Below are positions 30,840 through 39,787 of a stretch of DNA of 42,158 nucleotides, in pieces. Positions within the stretch are counted from its first letter, which is position 1. Each line of letters opens with the position of its first letter. Both the position numbers and the translations under genes were made by a program. Under the pieces are notes generated by a model, which was given only the letters and a program-made list of their open reading frames with translations, was not told where the DNA came from and searched no databases. Source of the stretch: Rhodobacter sp. (GTDB taxonomy: Bacteria; Pseudomonadota; Alphaproteobacteria; Rhodobacterales; Rhodobacteraceae); the NCBI GenBank assembly GCA_020250445.1, contig JADCEF010000076.1, forward strand, positions 1 through 42,158, read 5' to 3'.

Positions 30840-31607
30840 ATGCCGCTTGACCTTGTGACCATCCCCTGCCTGTCGGATAACTACGCCTTCCTGATCCACG
30901 ATGCCGCCAGCGGCGATACCGCCGTCATCGACGTGCCCGAGGCGGCCCCGATTCTGGCGGCCCTGCACCAGCGCGGCTGGGCCCTGTCGCAGATCCTGCT
31001 GACCCATCACCACGCCGATCACATTCAGGGGGTCGCGGACCTGCGGGCCGCCACCGGCGCAAGGGTGGCAGGCAACGCCGCAGACGCGCACCGCCTGCCG
31101 CCCCTTGACCTTGCCTTGCACGAAGGTCAGACGGTGCAGGTGGGCAATGAAACGGGAACGGTCATCGACGTCTCCGGTCACACCATTGGGCACCTCGCCT
31201 TTCACTTTCCGGCCTCTGCCCTTGTGTTCACGGCCGACAGCCTGATGGCCTGCGGCTGCGGACGGCTGTTTGAAGGCACCGGGCCGCAGATGTGGACCAG
31301 CCTGTCAAAACTGGCGCGGCTGCCCCCGGAAACGCTGGTCTGTTCGGGCCACGAATACACGGCGGCGAACGCGCGCTTTGCCCTGTCCCTTGATCCCGAC
31401 AATCCGGCGCTTATCTCACGTATGGCGCAGATAGCACAGGCACGGCAGAAGGGGCAGCCGACGGTTCCCTCGCGCCTGTCCGATGAACTGGCGACGAACC
31501 CGTTTCTGCGGGCAGGGCTTGCGCAGATGAAGGCGCGGCTTGGCCTTTCAGATGCATTGGACGCGGCGGTGTTCACCGAAATCCGCGCCCGGAAGGACCG
31601 GTTTTGA
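30840..31607 (+). CDS. gloB: Hydroxyacylglutathione hydrolase (glyoxalase II)
   Basis: Metallo-beta-lactamase-fold enzyme of 255 residues that hydrolyses S-lactoylglutathione, the last step of methylglyoxal detoxification. The metal motif THHHADH lies at about 55-61, the second His in GHTIGHLAF near residue 110, the third in [14 protein letters not shown], and the last in [13 protein letters not shown] near residue 165, followed by the C-terminal R...NPFLR glutathione-binding part. Its start is 64 bases from the divergent methyltransferase. Confidence 0.95.
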   Translation: MPLDLVTIPCLSDNYAFLIHDAASGDTAVIDVPEAAPILAALHQRGWALSQILLTHHHADHIQGVADLRAATGARVAGNAADAHRLPPLDLALHEGQTVQVGNETGTVIDVSGHTIGHLAFHFPASALVFTADSLMACGCGRLFEGTGPQMWTSLSKLARLPPETLVCSGHEYTAANARFALSLDPDNPALISRMAQIAQARQKGQPTVPSRLSDELATNPFLRAGLAQMKARLGLSDALDAAVFTEIRARKDRF

Positions 31608-31802
31608 GCGGCGGTTCCCTGGTTCGCCCGGACTTCGCCCCTAAGCGATCACATTTTGCCTAGAAGCCGCAGGAAACGTCGGCCGGGCCGAAAAAGAACT
31701 TGAAGGTCGGCAAAGAAAACCGAACTTTAAGCCCAAGAGGCTATGGTCAGGATGGGGGCACGGGAAACCTCTTCCGGCCCTGAGAAACAGGAGCACCTTC
31801 AC

Positions 31803-34121
31803 GTGCCGTCTTTTTCGAACACACTCGAGCAGGCCATCCACGGCGCCCTGGCGCTGGCCAACACACGCCGCCACGAACTTGCAACGCTGGAGCATCTGCT
31901 TCTGGCGCTGATCGACGAACCCGACGCATCGCGGGTGATGAAGGCCTGTTCGGTTGATCTGGACGAGCTGCGCAAGACGCTTGTGGAATTCATCGACGAC
32001 GACCTTTCGACACTGGTCACAGATGTCGAAGGGTCGGAAGCGGTTCCGACCGCCGCCTTCCAGCGCGTCATCCAGCGCGCGGCCATCCATGTGCAGTCTT
32101 CGGGCCGCACCGAGGTGACCGGGGCAAACGTGCTGGTTGCGATCTTTGCCGAACGGGAATCGAACGCGGCCTATTTCCTGCAGGAACAGGACATGACGCG
32201 CTATGACGCCGTCAACTTCATCGCCCATGGCGTTGCCAAAGACCCATCCTATGGCGAGCCCCGCCCGGTGACCGGTGCCGAGGAACATCAGGAAACGCCC
32301 AAGGCCGAAGCGGGCGAGGCGAAGGAATCGGCACTGTCGAAATACTGCGTTGATCTGAACGTCAAGGCGCGCAAGGGCGATGTCGACCCGCTGATCGGCC
32401 GCGAGGCCGAAGTGGAACGCTGCATCCAGGTGCTGTGCCGCAGGCGCAAGAACAACCCGCTTCTGGTGGGCGACCCCGGCGTGGGCAAGACCGCCATCGC
32501 CGAAGGTCTGGCCTGGAAGATCGTCAAGGGAGAGACGCCCGAGATTCTGGCCCATGCCACGATCTTTTCACTCGACATGGGCGCGCTGCTGGCCGGAACC
32601 CGCTATCGCGGCGATTTCGAGGAACGCCTGAAATCCGTCGTCAAAGAGATGGAGGATCACCCCGACGCCATCCTGTTCATCGATGAAATTCACACCGTCA
32701 TCGGTGCCGGGGCCACATCGGGCGGGGCGATGGATGCATCGAACCTGCTCAAGCCCGCGCTGCAGGGCGGCAAGCTGCGCTGCATGGGATCAACCACCTA
32801 CAAGGAATTCCGCCAGCACTTCGAAAAAGACCGCGCCCTGTCGCGCCGTTTCCAGAAGATCGACGTAAACGAACCTTCGGTCGAAGACACCGTCAAAATC
32901 CTGATGGGCCTGAAGCCCTATTTCGAGGAACATCACGACCTGCGCTATACCCATGACGCGATCCGCACCGCCGTCGAGCTTTCGGCGCGCTACATTCATG
33001 ACCGCAAGCTGCCCGACAAGGCGATTGACGTGATCGACGAGGCCGGGGCGGCGCAGCACCTTGTTGCCGAATCGAGGCGCCGCAAGACCATCGGCCCGAA
33101 AGAGATCGAGGCGGTCGTAGCCAAGATCGCCCGAATCCCCCCGAAAAACGTCTCAAAAGACGATGCCGAGGTGTTGCGCGATCTGGAAAAGACGCTCAAG
33201 CGCGTGGTCTTCGGTCAGGACAAGGCGATCGAGGCGCTGTCATCCGCCATCAAGCTGGCCCGCGCCGGTCTGCGCGAGCCGGAAAAGCCGATCGGCAACT
33301 ACCTGTTCGCCGGCCCGACCGGTGTCGGCAAGACCGAGGTGGCCAGGCAGCTTGCCAATACGCTGGGCGTGGAACTGCTGCGCTTTGACATGTCGGAATA
33401 CATGGAAAAGCACGCGGTGTCGCGGCTGATCGGTGCCCCTCCGGGCTATGTCGGCTTCGATCAGGGCGGAATGTTGACCGACGGGATCGACCAGCATCCC
33501 CATTGCGTGCTGCTGCTGGATGAAATCGAAAAGGCGCATCCGGATGTCTATAACATCCTGCTGCAGGTGATGGACCACGGCAAGCTGACCGATCACAACG
33601 GGCGGCAGGTGGATTTCCGTAACGTGATCCTGATCATGACCTCGAACGCGGGCGCATCCGAAATGTCGAAATCCGCCATCGGTTTTGGCCGCGACCGGCG
33701 CACGGGCGAAGACACGGCGGCGATCGAGCGCACCTTCACACCCGAATTCCGCAACCGTCTGGATGCCGTGATTTCCTTTGCCCCGCTGGGCAAGGAGGTG
33801 ATCCTGCAGGTGGTCGAGAAATTCGTGCTGCAGCTTGAGGCGCAACTGATCGACCGCAACGTCCATATCGAACTTTCGCCCGAGGCCGCCGCCTGGCTGG
33901 GCGAAAAGGGCTATGACGACAAGATGGGCGCGCGCCCCCTGGGCCGCGTGATCCAGGAACACATTAAAAAGCCGCTGGCCGAGGAACTTCTGTTCGGCAA
34001 GCTGATGAAGGGGGGCGTTGTCAGGGTCGTAGCCAGGGGCGACGGGATCGAGTTGGAAATCGAAGAGCCGCAGAAACCCCGCCTGGCCGGTGCCAAACCG
34101 CCGCTGCTGACTGCGGGGTAA
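31803..34121 (+). CDS. clpA: ATP-dependent Clp protease ATP-binding subunit ClpA
   Basis: AAA+ unfoldase of 772 residues that feeds substrates to ClpP. The N-domain (1-145) begins SFSNTLEQAIHGAL. The first AAA module has P-loop GDPGVGKT near residue 220 and Walker B LFIDEIH. The second has GPTGVGKT near residue 507 and LLLDEIEKAH. The ClpP-binding loop is KSAIGFGRD near residue 625. Start GTG 31803 lies nine bases after AGGAG and gives the normal N-terminus. The 195 bases upstream contain CTTGAA but no convincing -10. The usual upstream partner clpS is not next to it. Confidence 0.96.
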   Translation: MPSFSNTLEQAIHGALALANTRRHELATLEHLLLALIDEPDASRVMKACSVDLDELRKTLVEFIDDDLSTLVTDVEGSEAVPTAAFQRVIQRAAIHVQSSGRTEVTGANVLVAIFAERESNAAYFLQEQDMTRYDAVNFIAHGVAKDPSYGEPRPVTGAEEHQETPKAEAGEAKESALSKYCVDLNVKARKGDVDPLIGREAEVERCIQVLCRRRKNNPLLVGDPGVGKTAIAEGLAWKIVKGETPEILAHATIFSLDMGALLAGTRYRGDFEERLKSVVKEMEDHPDAILFIDEIHTVIGAGATSGGAMDASNLLKPALQGGKLRCMGSTTYKEFRQHFEKDRALSRRFQKIDVNEPSVEDTVKILMGLKPYFEEHHDLRYTHDAIRTAVELSARYIHDRKLPDKAIDVIDEAGAAQHLVAESRRRKTIGPKEIEAVVAKIARIPPKNVSKDDAEVLRDLEKTLKRVVFGQDKAIEALSSAIKLARAGLREPEKPIGNYLFAGPTGVGKTEVARQLANTLGVELLRFDMSEYMEKHAVSRLIGAPPGYVGFDQGGMLTDGIDQHPHCVLLLDEIEKAHPDVYNILLQVMDHGKLTDHNGRQVDFRNVILIMTSNAGASEMSKSAIGFGRDRRTGEDTAAIERTFTPEFRNRLDAVISFAPLGKEVILQVVEKFVLQLEAQLIDRNVHIELSPEAAAWLGEKGYDDKMGARPLGRVIQEHIKKPLAEELLFGKLMKGGVVRVVARGDGIELEIEEPQKPRLAGAKPPLLTAG

Positions 34122-34241
34122 GGGAGAGGCCCCGGCTTGTTTGGGGCAAGGTCAGATGATCGATCCCTTTGGCTTCGGGATGGTACGGCTTTTTGCGGGT
34201 CCGTTCCAGGTCCGCCCTGTGCCGCCCCGCGTGCAGCACCC

Positions 34242-35933
34242 CTACCGCTCGGTCAGCTTCAACTCGATCCGGCGGTTCTGTGCCCTTGCCTCGGGGCTGT
34301 CGCCCGCCGCGACGGGGCGGTATTCGCCAAACCCCGTCGCCGCCATGCGTTCGGGCGGAAAACCCAGCACGTCCTGCATGTAGCGCACCACAGCCAGCGC
34401 GCGGGCCTGGCTTAGTTCCCAGTTGTCGCGGAACTGACCTTCGCCTGACAGCGGCACGTTGTCGGTATGCCCATCCACCCGGATGATCCAGTCGATGGCC
34501 GGGGGAATCTTCCCCGCAATTTCGGAAAGCGTCGCCGCAACACCCGCGATCTGGGCCTGCCCTTCCGGGGCAAGATCTGCCGACCCGGGCTGAAACAGAA
34601 CTTCGGACGAAAACACGAAACGGTCGCCCACGATCCGCACGCCTTCGCGGCCCGCCAGCAGGTCGCGCAGCTGGCCGAAGAATTCCGACCGGAATCGTTC
34701 AAGCTGCCTGGCCTCGTCTTTCGCTTCCGAAGCCTCGGCGGCAAGGCGCGCCGCCTCTGCCTCCAGCCGCTTGCGTTCGGCTTCTTCCATTTCCGCCCGC
34801 AGCCGCTGCTCGCCCGCGACCTGGGCCAGCGCCGCATTCAGCTGTCCGCCCAGCGTCTCGATCTGCACCTTGGCCGCCGCATCCTTGGCTGCCGCCGCAT
34901 CCAGCAAGCCCTGCAGCGCCCCCAGCTGCGCGGTCAGCTGTGCGATCTGTTCGTTCAGCAGCGCCACCCGCCGCGCACTTTCCGCCGAGGCGGCCTTTTC
35001 CTGTGACAGCGCCGTCTGTGCCGCTGCCAGCAGCCCGGCGCGCTTCTGCGCCTCTGTCAGGTCCTGCTCGGTCTCGATCTTTGCCGCATTTGCCGCTGCC
35101 AGCAGGGTCAGCGTTTCTTCGGCCCGTTTGCGCTGTTCCTCCAGCGCCAGCGTCATCGCCGTCAGTTCTGCGTCCGCGTCTTTCAGCCGCGCGCGCAGGG
35201 CATCGGCGGCGGCAAGATCGGCCAGCCGTGCCTTCTCGGCCTCGGACAGCCCAGCCCTTGCACCGGAGAGGTCCGCCTGAAGCGTCGCGACCTGCGCGTC
35301 GCGCTCGGCGGCCTTGGCCTTCATCTCCTCGATCAGCAGGGTCAGCGCATCGCTGCGTGCTGCGGCCAGCCGTGCGGCTTCGGTGCCCGCGTCAATCTCG
35401 TCCCGCGCCTTGGCCAGCGCCAGTTGCAGCGCCTCTTCCTGGCTGATCAGCCGGGTACGGGCCGCCTCGAGGTCACTGACCTGTGCTGTCAGCGCGCTGG
35501 CCTGTCCGCGCGCCGTATCACGTTCCGACAGCAGGGTGGCGACCTGCTGTTCAAAACTGGTGATCCGCGCCCGGGCTGCGGCAAGCTCGCCCTGGCGGGC
35601 GGTCAGTTGCCCGGACAGCGTGGCGATCAGGGCGGACTGCTCTGCGCCCTGCGCCTGCGCTGCCGAAAGATCGCTGCCCAGCCGGCCGACTTCGGCCTGC
35701 AACGCATCCGCGCGGCTGCGCTCCAACCCCAGCGCATCGGCCAGCCCGGCCACCTGTGCGGCCAGGGCATCCAGCTCGGAGCCCTGGGTGGTGATTGTTT
35801 CGCGCAGCACCGACTGGACCAGCACGAAGACGGTCAGCACAAACATCAGCACCATCAGAAGCGAGGTCATCGCATCAACAAAGCCCGGCCAGATCGGGCT
35901 TTCGCTGCGGGAACTGCGCCGGGACAGGGCCAT
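34242..35933 (-). CDS. MotB/OmpA-like protein with long coiled coil
   Basis: Protein of 563 residues. Residues about 13-42 form a single membrane segment of MotB type, PGFVDAMTSLLMVLMFVLT, whose Asp20 aligns with the proton-binding aspartate of stator subunits. Residues about 50-400 are an unbroken Ala/Glu/Gln-rich coiled coil. Residues about 430-563 are an OmpA-like peptidoglycan-binding domain with DGHTDNVPL, NWELSQARA and QNRRIELKL. It starts five bases after the MotA-like gene's stop. Together they should form a proton-driven membrane machine anchored to the cell wall. The function is unknown; it is not the flagellar MotB because of the long stalk and context. Confidence 0.82.
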   Translation of the reverse strand: MALSRRSSRSESPIWPGFVDAMTSLLMVLMFVLTVFVLVQSVLRETITTQGSELDALAAQVAGLADALGLERSRADALQAEVGRLGSDLSAAQAQGAEQSALIATLSGQLTARQGELAAARARITSFEQQVATLLSERDTARGQASALTAQVSDLEAARTRLISQEEALQLALAKARDEIDAGTEAARLAAARSDALTLLIEEMKAKAAERDAQVATLQADLSGARAGLSEAEKARLADLAAADALRARLKDADAELTAMTLALEEQRKRAEETLTLLAAANAAKIETEQDLTEAQKRAGLLAAAQTALSQEKAASAESARRVALLNEQIAQLTAQLGALQGLLDAAAAKDAAAKVQIETLGGQLNAALAQVAGEQRLRAEMEEAERKRLEAEAARLAAEASEAKDEARQLERFRSEFFGQLRDLLAGREGVRIVGDRFVFSSEVLFQPGSADLAPEGQAQIAGVAATLSEIAGKIPPAIDWIIRVDGHTDNVPLSGEGQFRDNWELSQARALAVVRYMQDVLGFPPERMAATGFGEYRPVAAGDSPEARAQNRRIELKLTER

Positions 35934-35938
35934 GCCGG

Positions 35939-37111
35939 CTAACCCCGCCCCGCCGCACCGCGCGACAGCTGGCGGACTGCCGCGGTCAATGCGGCCAGAT
36001 CACCCCGCAGGTCGGCGATGCTTTCCTGGCGACCGGCCGAGATTTCTTCCAGAATGCGCAGAAGCTGCACATCGATCGACCGCAGGCGCATCCGGCTTTC
36101 CGCATCGACATGGGCCCCGGTTTCGGGCACGGCCAGCGCGGTTGCAAGCCGGTCCTGCCCATCGGCAATGCGCGACAACAGCGCCTTCTGCCCGTCCTCA
36201 CGCCCCAGTCGATCCACAAGACGGTCAACCGACGCCGCCAGCGTCACCAGCCGGTCATCGACAAGGGCCCTGGCAATATCAGACTGGGTGTACAGCGATT
36301 GCAGCGCTTCCATCTGCTCTGCCATGCCATTCAGCGCATCGGCGATCATCGCCCCGTCACGGGACGCGGGAGCTTCGCCTTCGGCGCTGAAGCCAAGGCG
36401 GGTGATGGTGGACAGCCATTCTTCCAGTTCACGGTAGAAGCGGTTGGTGCCGTGGCTGACGAAAAGCTCCAGCAGCCCCACGACCAGCGAACCCGCCAGC
36501 CCCAGCAAAGACGAGGAAAAGGCCGTACCCATGCCGTCAAGCTGGCCTTCCAGCCCCGACATCAGCTTGTCGAAAACCTGAACCCGCGTTTCATTTTCCT
36601 GCGGTGCCAGCGACCGGATCGTTTCAACCATCGCGGGCACGGTCGTTGCCAGGCCGTAGAAGGTGCCAAGCAGGCCAAGAAAGATCAGCAGGTTGGCAAT
36701 GTAGCGGGTGATGTCGCGCTGTTCATCAATGCGGGTGCCGACAGAATCCAGGATCGACCGCGCATTGGAGGAAGATATCTGCATCTTCGCCCCGCGCGAC
36801 CGCAGCAGCGCCGCAAGCGGGGCCAGCAGACGCGGCGGCGTCGTCAGGTTGTGGCCCGGCCTGCGGCGCACGAAATCATCGATCCACCGGACGGACTGCA
36901 GCAGTTGGAGCAGCTGCAGGAAGCAGATGATGATGCCGAACAGGAAGACCAGCCCGACAAAACCGTTCAGCAGGGGCTTGGCCAGAAAGACACCGCGCAG
37001 CATCGGGAAGGTGGCATAAAGGCCCAGCGCCACGACCGCAGTGACCGTGACAAGCAGAACGACCTGGCGGATCGGACGCGTAAAGCGAAGGTCTGCCTCA
37101 AGTCTTTGCAT
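35939..37111 (-). CDS. MotA/TolQ/ExbB-like membrane protein
   Basis: Protein of 390 residues with four likely membrane segments (about 16-35, 48-72, 138-160, 195-218). The last two carry the proton-channel core: IFLGLLGTFYGLA and GMGTAFSSSLLGLAGSLVVGL. The remaining 170 residues form a cytoplasmic helical tail with heptad-like repeats. ATG 37111 gives the hydrophilic MQRLEADLRF lead; the open frame upstream is not family-like. It lies directly upstream of the MotB-like gene, its predicted partner. Confidence 0.82.
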   Translation of the reverse strand: MQRLEADLRFTRPIRQVVLLVTVTAVVALGLYATFPMLRGVFLAKPLLNGFVGLVFLFGIIICFLQLLQLLQSVRWIDDFVRRRPGHNLTTPPRLLAPLAALLRSRGAKMQISSSNARSILDSVGTRIDEQRDITRYIANLLIFLGLLGTFYGLATTVPAMVETIRSLAPQENETRVQVFDKLMSGLEGQLDGMGTAFSSSLLGLAGSLVVGLLELFVSHGTNRFYRELEEWLSTITRLGFSAEGEAPASRDGAMIADALNGMAEQMEALQSLYTQSDIARALVDDRLVTLAASVDRLVDRLGREDGQKALLSRIADGQDRLATALAVPETGAHVDAESRMRLRSIDVQLLRILEEISAGRQESIADLRGDLAALTAAVRQLSRGAAGRG

Positions 37112-37199
37112 CAACGGTCCTGTCCTGTGGTTTCGCGGAAGAATAGGGATGCTGCCCCGGGATGCCAACTCCCAATCCTGCGAGGACAGGTTAACGCCT

Positions 37200-37754
37200 T
37201 CAATCCGGACCGATCTGCCGCACCCGTGCGGCCAGCCAGGCCAGATCGGGGTCGCAGATGCCCAGAGACGACAGATGGTCTGCCGTGCTGAACAGGTAAT
37301 CGCGGTTGCTGCCGCGTCCGCCGACAGACCGGGCGATGATCCTGGCCTGCTCTTCCGGTGGCAGGCCCCCGCAGTACTGGTCGTGATCGGGATCAATCAC
37401 ATAGACCAGCGCAGTGACCTGCCCGCCCCGGCGCAAGGTGACAGGAAGGCTGACTTCCAGATAGGCCGAAGAGACCAGCTCACGGTCGCGCAGAACGGCG
37501 ATGGTGGCCTCTTCCTGGCCTGCTTCCACGGCAAAAGCCACGCCGTCGCAGCGGGCACCTTCCTGCCGGTCAAGCGCAAGGACCAGACCGGGCGCTTCGA
37601 CCGATCCGCGGTGATGGATCGAGCGCATGCAGAAGCTGCGGTGCCAGCCGTCCAGCCGGGCGATCTGGCGGTCTGCCACGGGAAAACCGGGATTCCAGAT
37701 CAACGAGCCATAGCCGAAAACCCACAGCCGGCCGGTCCGGTTCGCTTTGCTCAT
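37200..37754 (-). CDS. chaC: Gamma-glutamylcyclotransferase (ChaC-like)
   Basis: Protein of 184 residues. WVFGYGSLIWNPGF at residue 11 is the substrate-binding loop of ChaC enzymes, followed by RSFCMRSIHHRG, AVEAGQEEA and YLFSTADHLSSLGI, including the catalytic glutamate region near residue 112. It cleaves glutathione to 5-oxoproline and Cys-Gly. It lies 88 bases from the MotA-like gene on the same strand. Confidence 0.92.
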   Translation of the reverse strand: MSKANRTGRLWVFGYGSLIWNPGFPVADRQIARLDGWHRSFCMRSIHHRGSVEAPGLVLALDRQEGARCDGVAFAVEAGQEEATIAVLRDRELVSSAYLEVSLPVTLRRGGQVTALVYVIDPDHDQYCGGLPPEEQARIIARSVGGRGSNRDYLFSTADHLSSLGICDPDLAWLAARVRQIGPD

Positions 37755-37818
37755 GTCTCTGGCCCTTGTCCTGCGGGGCTTGTAAACAACAGCCTTGGAC
37801 CGATTGGAAGGGGCGGCG

Positions 37819-38802
37819 ATGCGCGCTTTGGTGTGGGTGGTGGCCGCAGCGGCGGTTACCTGGGGCGGCTACTGGTTCGTGGGCGCCCGGGCACTGGAAA
37901 CCGCCGCGCAGGCCTGGTTCCGGACCCAAAGCGAAGCCGGGCTTGTGGCAGGGCACAGCGCACTTTCCGTCAGCGGCTTTCCCAACCGGTTCGACCTGAC
38001 CGTGACGGACCTGCGGCTTGCGGACCCCGCCTCGGGCTATGGCTGGACGGCACCCTTCGTGCAGATCCTGTCGCTCAGCTACAAGCCCTGGCACATCATT
38101 GCCGCCTTCGCCAGCCAGCAGCAGGTCCGGACCCCCTGGCAGACCCTTGCGGTGGCATCCGACAGGTTGCAGGGCAGCGTCGTGATCGTGCCGGGCACCA
38201 ACCTTGCCCTGGACCGGCTGACCCTGGTCGGCGACGAGATGCGCGTGACATCCGACCTGGGCTGGACCGCCGGTCTCGATACGCTGCGCTTTGCCACCAG
38301 ACGGGTCGGCGGCGACGGAACGCGCCACGAGATCGGTCTGGAAATGCTGGGCCTGGCACCCGATCCGGGCATCATGGCCGCCTTGCCGGATTTCCCCGAA
38401 ACGCTGGAGAAGCTGCGGCTGGATGCCACTGTCACGTTGACGGTGCCGCTGGACCGCAGGGCAGGCCAGGTGCGCCCGCGTGCCACGCATGTTGACGTGA
38501 AAGAGGTCCGCCTTGTCTGGGGCAGGCTGGTTTTGTCCGGCTCGGGCAGCCTTGCGGCGGCGGCGGACGGGCTTGCGGAAGGGCGGATTGCCCTGCGGCT
38601 GACGGACTGGCGCGATGCCATGCCGCTGGCGGTCGCCGCCGGGCTGATCACGGCAGAAGTGGCCCCAACCTGGCAGAACATGCTGGCGCTGCTTGCGGCC
38701 CAGACCGGAACCCCCGAAGACCTTGATCTGCCGCTGATCTTCGCCAGGGGCAGAATGAGCCTGGGGCCATTCCCGCTGGGGCCCGCCCCCCGCATGAACT
38801 GA
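37819..38802 (+). CDS. DUF2125 domain protein
   Basis: Protein of 327 residues with an N-terminal signal anchor (residues about 3-22) and an otherwise beta-rich extracytoplasmic part, matching the DUF2125 family, whose function is unknown. Segments such as LSVSGFPNRFDLTVTDLRLADP near residue 55 and the terminal LILARGRMSLGPFPLGP-like end are family features. ATG 37819 has GGAAGGGG five bases upstream; an in-frame TTG at 37795 is less likely. It converges on the extensin gene by one base. Confidence 0.82.
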   Translation: MRALVWVVAAAAVTWGGYWFVGARALETAAQAWFRTQSEAGLVAGHSALSVSGFPNRFDLTVTDLRLADPASGYGWTAPFVQILSLSYKPWHIIAAFASQQQVRTPWQTLAVASDRLQGSVVIVPGTNLALDRLTLVGDEMRVTSDLGWTAGLDTLRFATRRVGGDGTRHEIGLEMLGLAPDPGIMAALPDFPETLEKLRLDATVTLTVPLDRRAGQVRPRATHVDVKEVRLVWGRLVLSGSGSLAAAADGLAEGRIALRLTDWRDAMPLAVAAGLITAEVAPTWQNMLALLAAQTGTPEDLDLPLIFARGRMSLGPFPLGPAPRMN

Positions 38803-39780
38803 TCAGCGGCAATAGGCACCGCCGCGCTGTCTGGCGATATCGAAATGCAGGTGGTCGCGGTGATGCCGGTCGGACTCGGGGCCCAGTGTTGTGCTGAAGG
38901 GGCCGCAGGCGGCCTTGTGGGCCTTTCTCATCGGTCGGCCCGCAGACCTGCGCCAGTCTTCGGCAACGACAATGTCTTTTCCGTCAGCAAGGATGATGGC
39001 GGCAATGTCAATTGCATTGCCGCGGCCATGTTCGCTGATCTTTGCGCCCCGGATATTGTTGCGCGGGCGGCAGGCATAGCTGGCCGCGATCCGAAGCCCG
39101 ACCACTTCCTTGCGGCCGAACGCAGGTTTCAGGCCCTTGCGGACCCATGTTTTCAGGGCGCGCGCCGTATCGCAGTTGATGACGGCAGGCTGGCTGAGCG
39201 CCACACCGTCAACCGAGGTGATGCGGACCGGTTCCTTGATGCCGCAGCCCCGCACGCGGGAGGTGATCGGTGCCAGGGTTTCACCCTTGATCGACGGATC
39301 GCCGCAGACCGAGCCCTTCTTGCCCGTGATCGCACTTTTGCCGGGCAGGATGCGGACAGCAGCCACGGTCTGGATTTTTTCCGGCATTTGCGGGTCTGCG
39401 GCACCGCCCGCAGACCGGCGGGGCCGCGGTTCGGGGCGCGGGACCGAAAGCAGCGCCAGAACCACCGGAGCCGAAGATGGCAGGGAATCGGCTTGGCGGA
39501 CCTGCTGCGGCGGTTCGGACGCGCCCGAGATGCGCACAACCGGTCGTTCCCGGGGCCGGGGTGATGACAACGGGCCTGTGGCGAGTCCGGCCACAAGCGC
39601 CGCAGCCTGATCCTGAAGCGGCACCTCGGCCGCGCCCCGCACCTGCGGTGCTTCGGTGGCGGCAGGCTGTGCGGTGCCAAGCGGGCCGGGGACCGGGCGC
39701 AGCGACCTGTCCGGCGCATTGGCCCAGCCCGAACCGGCCAGGATCAGGCCAATCAGGACTCCCCAGGCAAAGCGTTGCAT
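38803..39780 (-). CDS. Extensin-like family protein
   Basis: Protein of 325 residues: an N-terminal signal peptide (about 1-21), a long Pro/Arg/Ser-rich low-complexity linker (about 25-130) and a C-terminal extensin-like (PF06904) domain (about 150-325). The domain shows conserved cysteines, SYACRPRNNIRG, ISEHGRGNAIDIA and the metal-site-like HHRDHLHFDIA. Such proteins are exported; their enzymatic role is unestablished. It starts seven bases after the tyrA stop, so it is the third gene of hisC-tyrA-extensin. Confidence 0.85.
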   Translation of the reverse strand: MQRFAWGVLIGLILAGSGWANAPDRSLRPVPGPLGTAQPAATEAPQVRGAAEVPLQDQAAALVAGLATGPLSSPRPRERPVVRISGASEPPQQVRQADSLPSSAPVVLALLSVPRPEPRPRRSAGGAADPQMPEKIQTVAAVRILPGKSAITGKKGSVCGDPSIKGETLAPITSRVRGCGIKEPVRITSVDGVALSQPAVINCDTARALKTWVRKGLKPAFGRKEVVGLRIAASYACRPRNNIRGAKISEHGRGNAIDIAAIILADGKDIVVAEDWRRSAGRPMRKAHKAACGPFSTTLGPESDRHHRDHLHFDIARQRGGAYCR

Positions 39781-39787
39781 CCCGCCC

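Noticed and set aside
34122-34241. Terminator between clpA and the MotB-like gene
   Set aside because: GATCCC/GGGATG can form a short stem upstream of T5, but the T-run lies eight bases away and the stem is only about six pairs.
34242-37111. Zorya anti-phage system (ZorA/ZorB)
   Set aside because: The MotA/MotB-like pair recalls ZorAB, but no ZorC, ZorD or ZorE candidate is adjacent, and the long stalk is on the MotB-like rather than the MotA-like protein.
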